The translations under genes and the position numbers were made by a program. The notes under the pieces are model-generated. The model was given only the letters and a program-made list of their open reading frames with translations, was not told where the DNA came from and searched no databases. Positions 18,280 to 26,372 of a stretch of DNA of 64,000 bases are shown one piece after another (position 1 is the stretch's first letter; the number at the start of each line of letters is the position of its first letter). This DNA comes from Chromatiales bacterium (lineage in GTDB: Bacteria > Pseudomonadota > Gammaproteobacteria > Steroidobacterales > GCA-2729495), in assembly GCA_024234935.1 (NCBI GenBank), contig JACKNI010000001.1:744001-808000 (forward strand). Direction: 5' to 3'.

Positions 18280-18963
18280 TCACGATGTTACCCGGTCGCG
18301 CAGATAATTCGGCAGTGCGAGTGCCGGCGCAAGCGTCTGGCCGCGCAGGAACTTCGGCCAGGCCAGTGCGGCAACATCGGCCGCCGACGGCCGCAACTCC
18401 GCATCCAGCCCGGTCAGCACACCGGCAAACCGTTCACGCAATCCCGGATATGCAAGCCAGCCGGGCCCGGCCGCAAAGCATGAGGACAAGCTGGTACAGC
18501 TGATTTCCTCCGGCTGCACCAGCACATCATCCTGCAGGCTGCGCACACCAAACTCGTCGTCCGCTGCATAGACTGCAAAATAGACCTGCCCCATCCGCGC
18601 ATCCAGACAACAGGCAACCGGGTGCCCCGCGGAAGCCCGGAATCCGGCCATCGCCAATGCGGCCAGCGTCGACACCGGTACCACAGGCAACTGCCGCGCA
18701 AAACCAAGAGCCTGCACCAGTGCTGCCGCGACCCGCACTCCCGTAAAGCTCCCGGGTCCGGCGCCAAAGGCCAGACAATCAAGCTGATCCAGGCTGGTGC
18801 CTGTTTCTTCAAGCAGTTCCTGAAGCCAGGTGTAGATCGCACGAGATGGCGTCTGCAGACCCTCCGCCACACGTACGGCGATCTGCGTTCCGTGTACCAG
18901 CGCGAGGCTCGGGAAGTCGGTGGCCGTCTCGACAGCCAGGCAGCAAAAATGCGGATCCTTCAC
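18280..18963 (-). CDS. tsaB: tRNA threonylcarbamoyladenosine synthesis protein TsaB
   Basis: TsaB partners TsaD and TsaE in making the t6A37 modification of ANN-decoding tRNAs. The 227-residue ASKHA-fold protein starts KDPHFCCLAVETATDFPSLAL and contains DCLAFGAGPGSFTGVRV, the hallmark of the family. The start is GTG at 18963. TsaB itself lacks the metal site and acts as a scaffold. Partner genes are not in the window. Confidence 0.92.
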   Translation of the reverse strand: MKDPHFCCLAVETATDFPSLALVHGTQIAVRVAEGLQTPSRAIYTWLQELLEETGTSLDQLDCLAFGAGPGSFTGVRVAAALVQALGFARQLPVVPVSTLAALAMAGFRASAGHPVACCLDARMGQVYFAVYAADDEFGVRSLQDDVLVQPEEISCTSLSSCFAAGPGWLAYPGLRERFAGVLTGLDAELRPSAADVAALAWPKFLRGQTLAPALALPNYLRDRVTS

Positions 18964-19025
18964 TGCCCTGCTTTCAAACAGCCATACATTCAGGTAACCG
19001 GAACGGTCGGGGAACAGATGTGGGT

Positions 19026-19054
19026 CAGTATAGGCGATCCCTGATCTGTATAAT
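19026..19054 (+). promoter_or_regulatory. Candidate pckG promoter
   Basis: A perfect TATAAT stands at 19049-19054, about 65 nt before the pckG start. The -35 region at 17-nt spacing (CAGTAT) is poor, so an activator may be involved. Offered from the -10 match and position only. Confidence 0.4.
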
Positions 19055-19120
19055 CGCCCACCAATCCCGCCTGCCGCCTCCTTGCCGGCGCGATTACTTC
19101 ACAATAATCAAGGATATGTG

Positions 19121-20863
19121 ATGACCACAAGTAATACCGCATTGCGCGGCTGGGTGGACTCGGTTGCTGCCCTGACGAAGCCGGCAAGAATTCACTGGTG
19201 CGACGGATCGGAGGCCGAATATCTCGGCCTGATCGCGGAGATGCAAAAGACCGGCGACCTCGTCGCCCTCAACCAGAAAACCTATCCGAACTGCTATTTG
19301 CATCGCTCCAACCCTTCAGACGTGGCGCGCGTCGAACACCTGACCTTTGTCTGCACCACAGACCGCGACAATGCCGGCCCCAACAACAACTGGATGGCTC
19401 CCGATCAGGCCCATCAGAAAATGGATGGCTTGTTCGCCGGCGCAATGCAGGGGCGGACGCTGTACGTGATCCCCTACTGCATGGGTCCGATAGATTCCCC
19501 CTATTCCCGCTGTGGCGTGGAGATTACCGACAGCGCCTACGTCGCCGCCAACATGCAACTCATGACGCGCATGGGCAAGGCCGCCCTTGAGCGCATTGAG
19601 CGCGAAGGAACATTTGTACGCGGGCTGCACTCGACCGGTGACCTGGACCCGAACCGCCGCTTCATCATGCATTTTCCGGAAGAGCTGCTGATCCAGAGCA
19701 TCGGCTCGGGTTACGGTGGCAATGCGCTGCTCGGCAAGAAATGCCACGCGCTGCGCATCGCCAGCTGGCAGGCCCGCCAGGAAGGCTGGCTTGCAGAACA
19801 CATGCTGCTGGTCGAGATCGAGAATCCGGCTGGCGAGCGCTACTACATCGGCGCCGCCTTTCCTTCAGCCTGTGGCAAAACCAATCTTGCAATGCTCATA
19901 CCGCCGCAATCGATGGCTGGCTGGAAGGTACGCACGCTGGGCGATGACATCGCGTGGCTGCACCTCGACGACGAAGGCCAGCTTCGTGCTATCAACCCGG
20001 AAGCGGGCTACTTCGGCGTGGTACCGGGCACCGGGCCGACCACCAATCGCAACGCCTACGACATGATCCGGCACGACACGATTTATACCAACGTCGCGAT
20101 GACCGCCGACAAGGAGCCCTGGTGGGAAGGCAAGGGTGATGGCAAGCCGGCCTTCGACTGGCAAGGCCGCCCTTACGATGCGAAGAATGGCCCGGCAGCG
20201 CACCCGAATTCCAGATTCACGGTATCGGCACGACAGGGTTCGAGTTACTCGCCGCTTGCAGACGACCCCAAAGGCGTGCCCATCAGCGCGATCGTCTTCG
20301 GTGGCCGTCGCCGCGAACTGGCGCCACTGGTCTATCAGGGAAAGAGCTGGCGTCATGGCGTATTGATGGGCGCGGGCGTCGCTTCCGAAACCACCGCAGC
20401 GGCCACGGGTGCGGTCGGTGTGACCCGGCGTGACCCGATGGCCATGAAGCCCTTCTGCGGCTACAACTTCGGTGACTACTGGAAGCACTGGCTGAGCTTT
20501 GAAAAGCGCGCCAGGAAGCTGCCAGCGGTATTCCACGTGAACTGGTTCCGGCAGGACGACAGCGGACATTTCCTGTGGCCGGGCTTTGGCGACAACCTGC
20601 GCGTCATTCAGTGGATAACGGAACGCTGTTCAGGCAAGGTCGGCGCGCGCGAGACACCGATCGGTTTCCTGCCGCACAGCGCGGATATCGACAGCCGCGG
20701 CCTTGAGCTCAGGCCGGGTGCGCTCGACGCGCTGCTAAAGGTCGATGCCGCCCAGTGGCGGGCAGAGATGGCGTCCATTGAGAACTACATGAAGGAATTC
20801 GGTGAGCGGCTGCCGGCAGAATTGCTGGAAGAGCATCGCCGGGTGGTCAGGGATCTCGGCTGA
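19121..20863 (+). CDS. pckG: Phosphoenolpyruvate carboxykinase (GTP)
   Basis: It converts oxaloacetate and GTP to PEP, CO2 and GDP, the first committed step of gluconeogenesis. The 580 residues are typical of the GTP class rather than the ATP class. The kinase P-loop is FPSACGKTN, the family signature RRDPMAMKPFCGYNFGDYW is present, and the PEP-binding segment SPYSRCGVEITDSAYV is seen near residue 130. I chose the ATG at 19121 because AAGGA lies 8 nt upstream; an in-frame codon at 19082 has no ribosome site. Confidence 0.96.
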   Translation: MTTSNTALRGWVDSVAALTKPARIHWCDGSEAEYLGLIAEMQKTGDLVALNQKTYPNCYLHRSNPSDVARVEHLTFVCTTDRDNAGPNNNWMAPDQAHQKMDGLFAGAMQGRTLYVIPYCMGPIDSPYSRCGVEITDSAYVAANMQLMTRMGKAALERIEREGTFVRGLHSTGDLDPNRRFIMHFPEELLIQSIGSGYGGNALLGKKCHALRIASWQARQEGWLAEHMLLVEIENPAGERYYIGAAFPSACGKTNLAMLIPPQSMAGWKVRTLGDDIAWLHLDDEGQLRAINPEAGYFGVVPGTGPTTNRNAYDMIRHDTIYTNVAMTADKEPWWEGKGDGKPAFDWQGRPYDAKNGPAAHPNSRFTVSARQGSSYSPLADDPKGVPISAIVFGGRRRELAPLVYQGKSWRHGVLMGAGVASETTAAATGAVGVTRRDPMAMKPFCGYNFGDYWKHWLSFEKRARKLPAVFHVNWFRQDDSGHFLWPGFGDNLRVIQWITERCSGKVGARETPIGFLPHSADIDSRGLELRPGALDALLKVDAAQWRAEMASIENYMKEFGERLPAELLEEHRRVVRDLG

Positions 20864-20882
20864 GTGACAGACCGGCTTTGGC

Positions 20883-20903
20883 ATGCGGGCGCAAGGCCCG
20901 CAT
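20883..20903. terminator. Hairpin between convergent pckG and cyclase genes
   Basis: ATGCGGGC pairs perfectly with GCCCGCAT around a 5-nt loop in the 46 nt between two convergent genes. There is no T-run on either side, so it may act only as an RNA-stabilising or weak bidirectional terminator. Confidence 0.4.
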
Positions 20904-20909
20904 CCGCTC

Positions 20910-21821
20910 TCAGCTTTCCACGCTGTATTCGATGGCCAGCGGTGTTCCGCGGGAAGCGACGCGCCCCATGCTGATCACGCCGCTGCCGGTCAGGACCGCA
21001 CTGTCGCGACGCAGGTAGATCTCTTCCTTGCCATCCTGCTGAATGAAAGTCCCGTTCGTGCTTTCATCCACGAGTACAAACCTGTTTCTCGCCGCGTCCA
21101 CGCGTGCGTGTATCCGCGAAATCAGGTTTCCCTTTATGACCACATCGTTTTCGTCGGCCCGGCCCATAGTGACGGTCGCCTTGCCCTCGTCACCAACGAT
21201 GACTTCCTGATCACGAAAACGAAGATACAGGCGCGCATTGGTCACCGGCACCCGGTGGGCCGGATCAATCGACGGCAGCATGTTGGTTGCCTCTTCAGGC
21301 TGCCAAAGCACCTCGAATACAGCGACTTCGTCGGACTGCCCCTTGGGTGTGGCAACGTCAATCTGGCGCACCAGCGCCTTCCATTGCGGACTCAACTGCT
21401 CCACTACAGCGCTCGTCGTGAGAATCTGTCCCGCCTTCGCCTGCGATGTCATGCTGTTGGCGGTATGAACCGCAACACCGGAAATATCCCGCTCCTCAAC
21501 CTGAACCGCCCCGTAGTGACAGCCGATGCGGATCGCAACATGCGTGCCCTGCGCGTCGATGCGCACCGTATTGCTGATGCGCTGCTGCATCTGGTTGGCC
21601 GCATTCAGGGCGTCGTCTGCAGACGGAAAGGTTGACATGGCTTCGTCGCCCATGGTCTTGATGACCGTGCCGCCGAAGTTCTCAGTGGCCTGCTTCATCA
21701 CCTGCAGACACTGCTGGACCGTCTCGCGGGCTCGTTCGTCGCCGAGCTTCTCGTATAGCTGGGTGCTGCCGACCACGTCTGCAAACAGTATCGAAAGCTT
21801 CTTTTCGGCAGCTGCAGTCAC
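20910..21821 (-). CDS. Class III adenylate/guanylate cyclase-like protein with C-terminal FHA domain
   Basis: Residues 1-180 form a class III nucleotidyl cyclase domain. The first metal aspartate lies in LFADVVGSTQLYEKLGD, and VIKTMGDEAM carries the second aspartate plus the lysine that usually selects ATP. The expected transition-state pair is altered: the segment GVAVHTANSMTSQA has His where Asn is common and Ser where the Arg normally lies. Residues about 220-295 are an FHA phosphopeptide-binding domain (TMGRADENDVVI, SRIHARV, DESTNGTFI). The protein is soluble, 303 residues, with a GTG start. It may be a weak cyclase or a regulator that has lost catalysis. Confidence 0.8.
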   Translation of the reverse strand: MTAAAEKKLSILFADVVGSTQLYEKLGDERARETVQQCLQVMKQATENFGGTVIKTMGDEAMSTFPSADDALNAANQMQQRISNTVRIDAQGTHVAIRIGCHYGAVQVEERDISGVAVHTANSMTSQAKAGQILTTSAVVEQLSPQWKALVRQIDVATPKGQSDEVAVFEVLWQPEEATNMLPSIDPAHRVPVTNARLYLRFRDQEVIVGDEGKATVTMGRADENDVVIKGNLISRIHARVDAARNRFVLVDESTNGTFIQQDGKEEIYLRRDSAVLTGSGVISMGRVASRGTPLAIEYSVES

Positions 21822-21914
21822 ACGTCACCCGGAACGCAATATGTCAAACGGCTGCAGGCAGTATATGCCATGACATGCCCGGCCAGACCAGTGTCCGGAC
21901 CCGGGGGCGCCACA

Positions 21915-22733
21915 TCAATACTCCGCCACGAGATAGGCCACCCAGCCGGCATCCGCATCACCTTTCGCTTCAGGTGTGAACTCCCCGTTACCGCGACCAT
22001 CCTTCGCAGTTCCTTCCCACCAGACAGTGGTCTTCGAGAATCCTGCCTCCCCCAGCAGCTCTGTCAACTCCGGCAATGACCACAGGCGCCAGTCATAGGT
22101 GAATGCCTTGTCTATCCGCGAACCATCCGGAAACCGGAATCCGATATGGCACAGCACTTCCGATGTGACGGGAAAGTATTTTTCCTGATGCCATACATAG
22201 GTGAAGCCGCGATGTGCGGTCGTTTCACGAAGCTCGCGATAGGCGTCGTATCCACCGTAGGCATCCAGAAAGAAAATACCATCCTTGACCAGCGAACGCC
22301 GGACACGGCGGAAATACCGCAGCATCTGTGCACGTGTCTTGAAGATCCAGTAACTGAAATTGAAGGCAGCGACCGCATCGAAGCCTGTGGCACGGACTTT
22401 GGTGACGTCGGCCTGAAGCAACTCAAGCCGCCCCCGCTCCGAGGGCTTGAGCCGGTCGACATTTCGCTTCCGCCCCCAGTCCAGTACGGCCGCATCCAGA
22501 TCAACGCCCGTCGCATGCATGGACCGACCCAGACTCACCCACTGGCAGGCCACGCTTGCCGTACCGCAAAAATCCTCACGCAGCTTGTGTGGCGACCGGC
22601 CACGGACCTGCCGGAAAGTATCCACGACAAACTCGCATTCCGACTCGGCACACTGTACAGCCTTCTCGTAATACTCATGCAGGTCTGCATTCTGGGCGAT
22701 GCTTTGCTTGCCCGTATTTCTCCGCTCCGCCAT
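21915..22733 (-). CDS. Class I SAM-dependent methyltransferase, substrate unknown
   Basis: The 272-residue protein has a Rossmann methyltransferase core. LREDFCGTASVACQWV is in the SAM-binding motif I position, followed by GVDLDAAVLDWG (acidic residue of motif II), LLQADVTKV and AFNFSYWIF. The DFCGTA form of motif I is seen in a family of uncharacterised bacterial methyltransferases. Upstream CAGGAG supports the ATG at 22733. Flanking genes (dusA and the cyclase-FHA gene) do not suggest a substrate. Confidence 0.75.
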   Translation of the reverse strand: MAERRNTGKQSIAQNADLHEYYEKAVQCAESECEFVVDTFRQVRGRSPHKLREDFCGTASVACQWVSLGRSMHATGVDLDAAVLDWGRKRNVDRLKPSERGRLELLQADVTKVRATGFDAVAAFNFSYWIFKTRAQMLRYFRRVRRSLVKDGIFFLDAYGGYDAYRELRETTAHRGFTYVWHQEKYFPVTSEVLCHIGFRFPDGSRIDKAFTYDWRLWSLPELTELLGEAGFSKTTVWWEGTAKDGRGNGEFTPEAKGDADAGWVAYLVAEY

Positions 22734-22753
22734 CCGTGATCAACTCCTGTATG

Positions 22754-23794
22754 TCAAAAACCCGCATCATCGCCGGTCACCATCTTCAAGGACTCAAGCA
22801 GCAACTCCGGCCCCGCATCAACCGCACAGCCCCGGGTACTGAGAAAGCGACGCCATGCCCGCGCACCCGGCTGGCCATGATACAGGCCCAACATGTGACG
22901 AGTGATGTGGTGCAGGCGAACGCGCTCGCCTGTCTCCTGTCGCGCATAGCGTGCCATGGCGGCGACAACATCCCCCCGTGACGGCGGTTGCCACATGCCA
23001 GTCCGGTCAAGGACACCCGTCTCGACTGCCGTGAGCCAATAGGGATCTGCGTAGGCCTTGCGGCCGATCATCACACCGTCCACACCCGCTGCCAGGTGCG
23101 TCCTGATCGCAGCCAGGGTATCGATACCGCCATTCAGGATAATCCGCAAATCAGGAAAATCCGCCTTGAGACGGTACACCGTCGCATACAGCAACGGAGG
23201 GATCTCCCGGTTCTCTTTCGGCGACAGTCCGCTGAGCAGCGCTTTCCTGGCATGCACGACGAATGTCCGGCATCCGGCTGCTGAAACCTGCGAAATGAAA
23301 TCATGCAGAAAACCATAGTCGTCGCGATCATCGATACCAATCCGCGTCTTTACCGTGACGGGCAGCCCGGACTCTGCCTGCATGGCTTGCACACAACGGG
23401 CCACGAGGCCCGGCGAACCCATCAGGCAGGCGCCGAAGGAACCCTCTGCGACCCGCGAACTCGGGCAGCCCACATTGAGGTTGATCTCGTCGTAGCCATA
23501 GGGCTCAGCCTTGCGGACAGCTGCGGCCAGCAATCGGGGATCACTGCCGCCCAGCTGCAGGGCGAGCGGATGTTCGGCCGGGTCGAAGCGCAGCAGCCTG
23601 TCGCAGTCACCATGCATGATCGCCGCTGCTGTCACCATCTCACTGTAAAGACGGACATGGGGACACAACAGGCGCAGGAAATACCGGCAGTGCCGGTCGG
23701 TACAGTCCATCATCGGCGCAACCGAGATGCGCCAGGGATCGACGCCCCGCATCTGTCCGGATGCGGCCGGGATTTCAGGAATCAGCTGCGTCAT
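22754..23794 (-). CDS. dusA: tRNA-dihydrouridine(20/20a) synthase
   Basis: DusA is an FMN-dependent TIM-barrel enzyme that reduces U20/U20a in the tRNA D-loop using NADPH. The 346 residues contain SVAPMMDCTDRHCR near the N-terminus and LNVGCPSSRVAEGSFGACLM, with the catalytic cysteine and the FGACLM form typical of DusA rather than DusB or DusC. The HARKALLSGLSPKENREIPPL segment also matches DusA. It lies just upstream of the methyltransferase gene, with 20 nt between them. Confidence 0.94.
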   Translation of the reverse strand: MTQLIPEIPAASGQMRGVDPWRISVAPMMDCTDRHCRYFLRLLCPHVRLYSEMVTAAAIMHGDCDRLLRFDPAEHPLALQLGGSDPRLLAAAVRKAEPYGYDEINLNVGCPSSRVAEGSFGACLMGSPGLVARCVQAMQAESGLPVTVKTRIGIDDRDDYGFLHDFISQVSAAGCRTFVVHARKALLSGLSPKENREIPPLLYATVYRLKADFPDLRIILNGGIDTLAAIRTHLAAGVDGVMIGRKAYADPYWLTAVETGVLDRTGMWQPPSRGDVVAAMARYARQETGERVRLHHITRHMLGLYHGQPGARAWRRFLSTRGCAVDAGPELLLESLKMVTGDDAGF

Positions 23795-23838
23795 GGGGTC
23801 AGGCGACAGGCGTCACGGCCAGAATCCGGACCGGGCTA

Positions 23839-23844
23839 TATAAT
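23839..23844 (+). promoter_or_regulatory. Candidate -10 box of galE
   Basis: A perfect TATAAT lies 33 nt before the galE start in the divergent dusA-galE gap. No good -35 box is present at 16-18 nt spacing. The call rests on the -10 match alone. Confidence 0.4.
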
Positions 23845-23877
23845 TGACCGTTAACTCATTCATCACGGGATTCTGTC

Positions 23878-24888
23878 ATGAGCAGTTCCACCAGCACCAG
23901 GGAAACCGTCCTCGTCAGCGGCGGCGCCGGATACATCGGCAGTCATGTGGTCAGACAGCTGTGCGAGGCCGGAAAAAAAGTAGTTGTGCTGGACGACTTG
24001 TCTACCGGATTCCGCTCGGCGGTACCGGAGGGAACGCTGGTAACCGGCAATACCGGCGACCGCGATCTGGTGACCGAACTGCTTGCCGGACACCGAATTT
24101 CCACCATTTTGCATTTCGCAGCACACACCATTGTTCCCGAGTCGGTAAGCGATCCGCTGAAGTACTACGGCAACAATACCTGCGCCACCCGCAACCTGCT
24201 CGAGTGCGCTGTCCGCGCTGGCGTAAAGCACTTCATCTTTTCATCAACGGCCGCAGTCTATGGGATTCCCGAAAACGGCATCGCCTCGGAAGATACGCCG
24301 ACTGCACCGATCAACCCCTATGGCAGTTCGAAACTCATGAGCGAATGGATGCTCAGGGATGCCGATCTAGCCCACGCAATGCGCTATGTTTCCCTGCGAT
24401 ATTTCAATGTCGCAGGCGCGGATCCAGGCGGCAGGATCGGCCAGTCCACACGCAAGGCGACCCTGCTGACCAAGGTGGCGTGCGAGGCTGCTGTCGGCAA
24501 GCGGCCCCATGTTTCCATCTATGGCACTGACTACCCAACCCCGGACGGCACAGGCATACGCGACTATATCCATGTCGAGGATCTCGCCACGGCCCACCTC
24601 GACGCACTCCGTTATCTGCACGATGGCGGAAAGTCAGCCGTACTGAACTGCGGCTACGGACACGGCTACAGCGTGCGCGAGGTTCTTGCCGCGGTCGAAC
24701 GCGTGAGCGGCCTCACGCTTGCAAAGAAAGAAGAACCCCGCCGCGCCGGCGACCCGCCGACGCTCGTAGCGGCCGCCGACCGGATTCGCTCCGTACTGGG
24801 GTGGAGCCCGCGCTTCGACGATCTGGACCTCATCGTCAGTACCGCACTGCGTTGGGAACAACGCCTGCTCAAACAACCGGCCGAGTAA
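23878..24888 (+). CDS. galE: UDP-glucose 4-epimerase
   Basis: GalE interconverts UDP-glucose and UDP-galactose (or the N-acetyl forms), supplying EPS precursors. The 336-residue short-chain-dehydrogenase fold has the NAD loop SGGAGYIGSHV, the active-site serine and threonine region FIFSSTAAVYG, and the catalytic tyrosine and lysine in NPYGSSKLMSE. DYIHVEDLATAHL is also typical. It stands immediately before the EPS regulators prsR/prsK but faces them, ending 14 nt from prsR, so it is probably an EPS precursor gene by context. Confidence 0.93.
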   Translation: MSSSTSTRETVLVSGGAGYIGSHVVRQLCEAGKKVVVLDDLSTGFRSAVPEGTLVTGNTGDRDLVTELLAGHRISTILHFAAHTIVPESVSDPLKYYGNNTCATRNLLECAVRAGVKHFIFSSTAAVYGIPENGIASEDTPTAPINPYGSSKLMSEWMLRDADLAHAMRYVSLRYFNVAGADPGGRIGQSTRKATLLTKVACEAAVGKRPHVSIYGTDYPTPDGTGIRDYIHVEDLATAHLDALRYLHDGGKSAVLNCGYGHGYSVREVLAAVERVSGLTLAKKEEPRRAGDPPTLVAAADRIRSVLGWSPRFDDLDLIVSTALRWEQRLLKQPAE

Positions 24889-24902
24889 CCCCCTGGCGCG
24901 AC

Positions 24903-26273
24903 TCAATGGTCCTTGTCGTGCTGAATCGCGTACTTGTCCAGCAGGTCATAGAGCGTCGGCCGCGTGATACCGAGTAACTGCGCCGCTTTGGAGATATTGC
25001 CCGCCGCATAAGCCAGCGCACTGTTTATCGCACGACTTTCCGCATCCTTGCGCACCTCACGCAGATTCAGGCTGGGTGTCTGCTCACCGTCAGCCGCAAG
25101 ACCGAGGTCAGCTGCAGTAATGTAGCGCCCTTCGGCCATGATCACCGCACCCTTGATCTTGTTCTCCATCTCCCGGACATTGCCGGGCCAGGGGTAATTC
25201 TCTACGGCGTTCTGCCCGTCCGGACTGAAGCCGCGGAACTGGCGGTGGTACTGCAGCGCGAATCGTTCCAGCAGCGTCCGTGCCAGCAGCAGGCGGCAAC
25301 CGCCGTCCCGTTCGCGCAATGGCGGAATCCGGATGGTGATCTCGCTGATCCGGTAATAGAGATCTTCACGAAACCGGTTCTCGCGAATCGCCACTTCAAG
25401 GTTCTGGTTCGTGGCGCAAACGACGCGCACGTCGACGGGAATCTCCTCCCGTCCGCCGACGCGCTCTACAACCCGCTCCTGCAAGAACCGCAGCAGCTTG
25501 GCCTGCAGTGGCAAAGGCATGTCGCCGATCTCGTCAAGAAACAGCGTACCGCCATCCGCGTGCTCGATCTTGCCAGGCGTTTGCCGCACAGCGCCGGTAA
25601 ACGCGCCCCGCTCATAACCAAACAACTCGCTCTCGAGCAGGTTTTCCGGGATGGCCGCGCAGTTGATGGCGACAAAGCCCTTGTCGACCCGCGGACTCAA
25701 TGAGTGCAGGGCCCGGGCCAGGACCTCTTTCCCGGTACCACTCTCACCGAGCAGCAGGGTCGTGGCATTCGTGGGTGCAACTTTCTCGACAATGCGGCAG
25801 ACCTGCAGCATCGATTCGCTGGCGGCCACCACGCCATCCAGCGGTGACATGCCCTGCTTCTGCAAGAGCTTCTGGTTCTGCCGCTCCAGTTCGTGGATGT
25901 GGTAGGCGCGATCGACAATCAGCTGCAGCGTATCGGTATCGACCGGCTTCTGGTAGAAATCATAGGCACCGATCGCCACCGAACGAATGGCATTCTGCTG
26001 GTCGCCGTGACCGGTGACAACAATCACCTTGGTAGCAGGCACGAGCGCCAGAATTTCCTCGAGTGTGGCTATTCCTTCACTGACGCCTTCCGCATCCGGC
26101 GGCAGGCCCAGATCCTGCAGTACTACAGGCGGCTCATGACGACGCAGCTGTGCCAGCGCGCCGGCCCGGTCCTCGGCAACGATTACCTCATAGTCCGTGA
26201 AGCACCACTTGAGCTGACTCTGCAAGCCCGGGTCGTCCTCGACCACAAGAAGCTTCCTGCGCTGGTCTGTCAA
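24903..26273 (-). CDS. prsR: PEP-CTERM-box response regulator, sigma-54 activator PrsR
   Basis: PrsR pairs with PrsK to activate sigma-54 promoters of exosortase/EPS genes. The 456-residue protein has a receiver domain (VVEDDPGL acidic pocket, phospho-Asp in VLQDLGLPPDAEGVSEG, a form characteristic of this family). A sigma-54 AAA+ domain follows, with Walker A GESGTGKE, the sigma-54 contact loop GAFTGA and Walker B GGTLFLDEIGDM. The C-terminus is a Fis-type helix-turn-helix (ISKAAQLLGITRPTLYDLL). The start is TTG with GGAGAG upstream. It lies 99 nt after prsK on the same strand. Confidence 0.93.
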   Translation of the reverse strand: MTDQRRKLLVVEDDPGLQSQLKWCFTDYEVIVAEDRAGALAQLRRHEPPVVLQDLGLPPDAEGVSEGIATLEEILALVPATKVIVVTGHGDQQNAIRSVAIGAYDFYQKPVDTDTLQLIVDRAYHIHELERQNQKLLQKQGMSPLDGVVAASESMLQVCRIVEKVAPTNATTLLLGESGTGKEVLARALHSLSPRVDKGFVAINCAAIPENLLESELFGYERGAFTGAVRQTPGKIEHADGGTLFLDEIGDMPLPLQAKLLRFLQERVVERVGGREEIPVDVRVVCATNQNLEVAIRENRFREDLYYRISEITIRIPPLRERDGGCRLLLARTLLERFALQYHRQFRGFSPDGQNAVENYPWPGNVREMENKIKGAVIMAEGRYITAADLGLAADGEQTPSLNLREVRKDAESRAINSALAYAAGNISKAAQLLGITRPTLYDLLDKYAIQHDKDH

Positions 26274-26372
26274 AGATCTCTCCGCTGAAAACTGAAGCCC
26301 CGCGGCACATCCGGCCGGACAGGGTCAAACGCAACATAAACCCGGGTCATCATAACGCACGGGTCCGGCACA

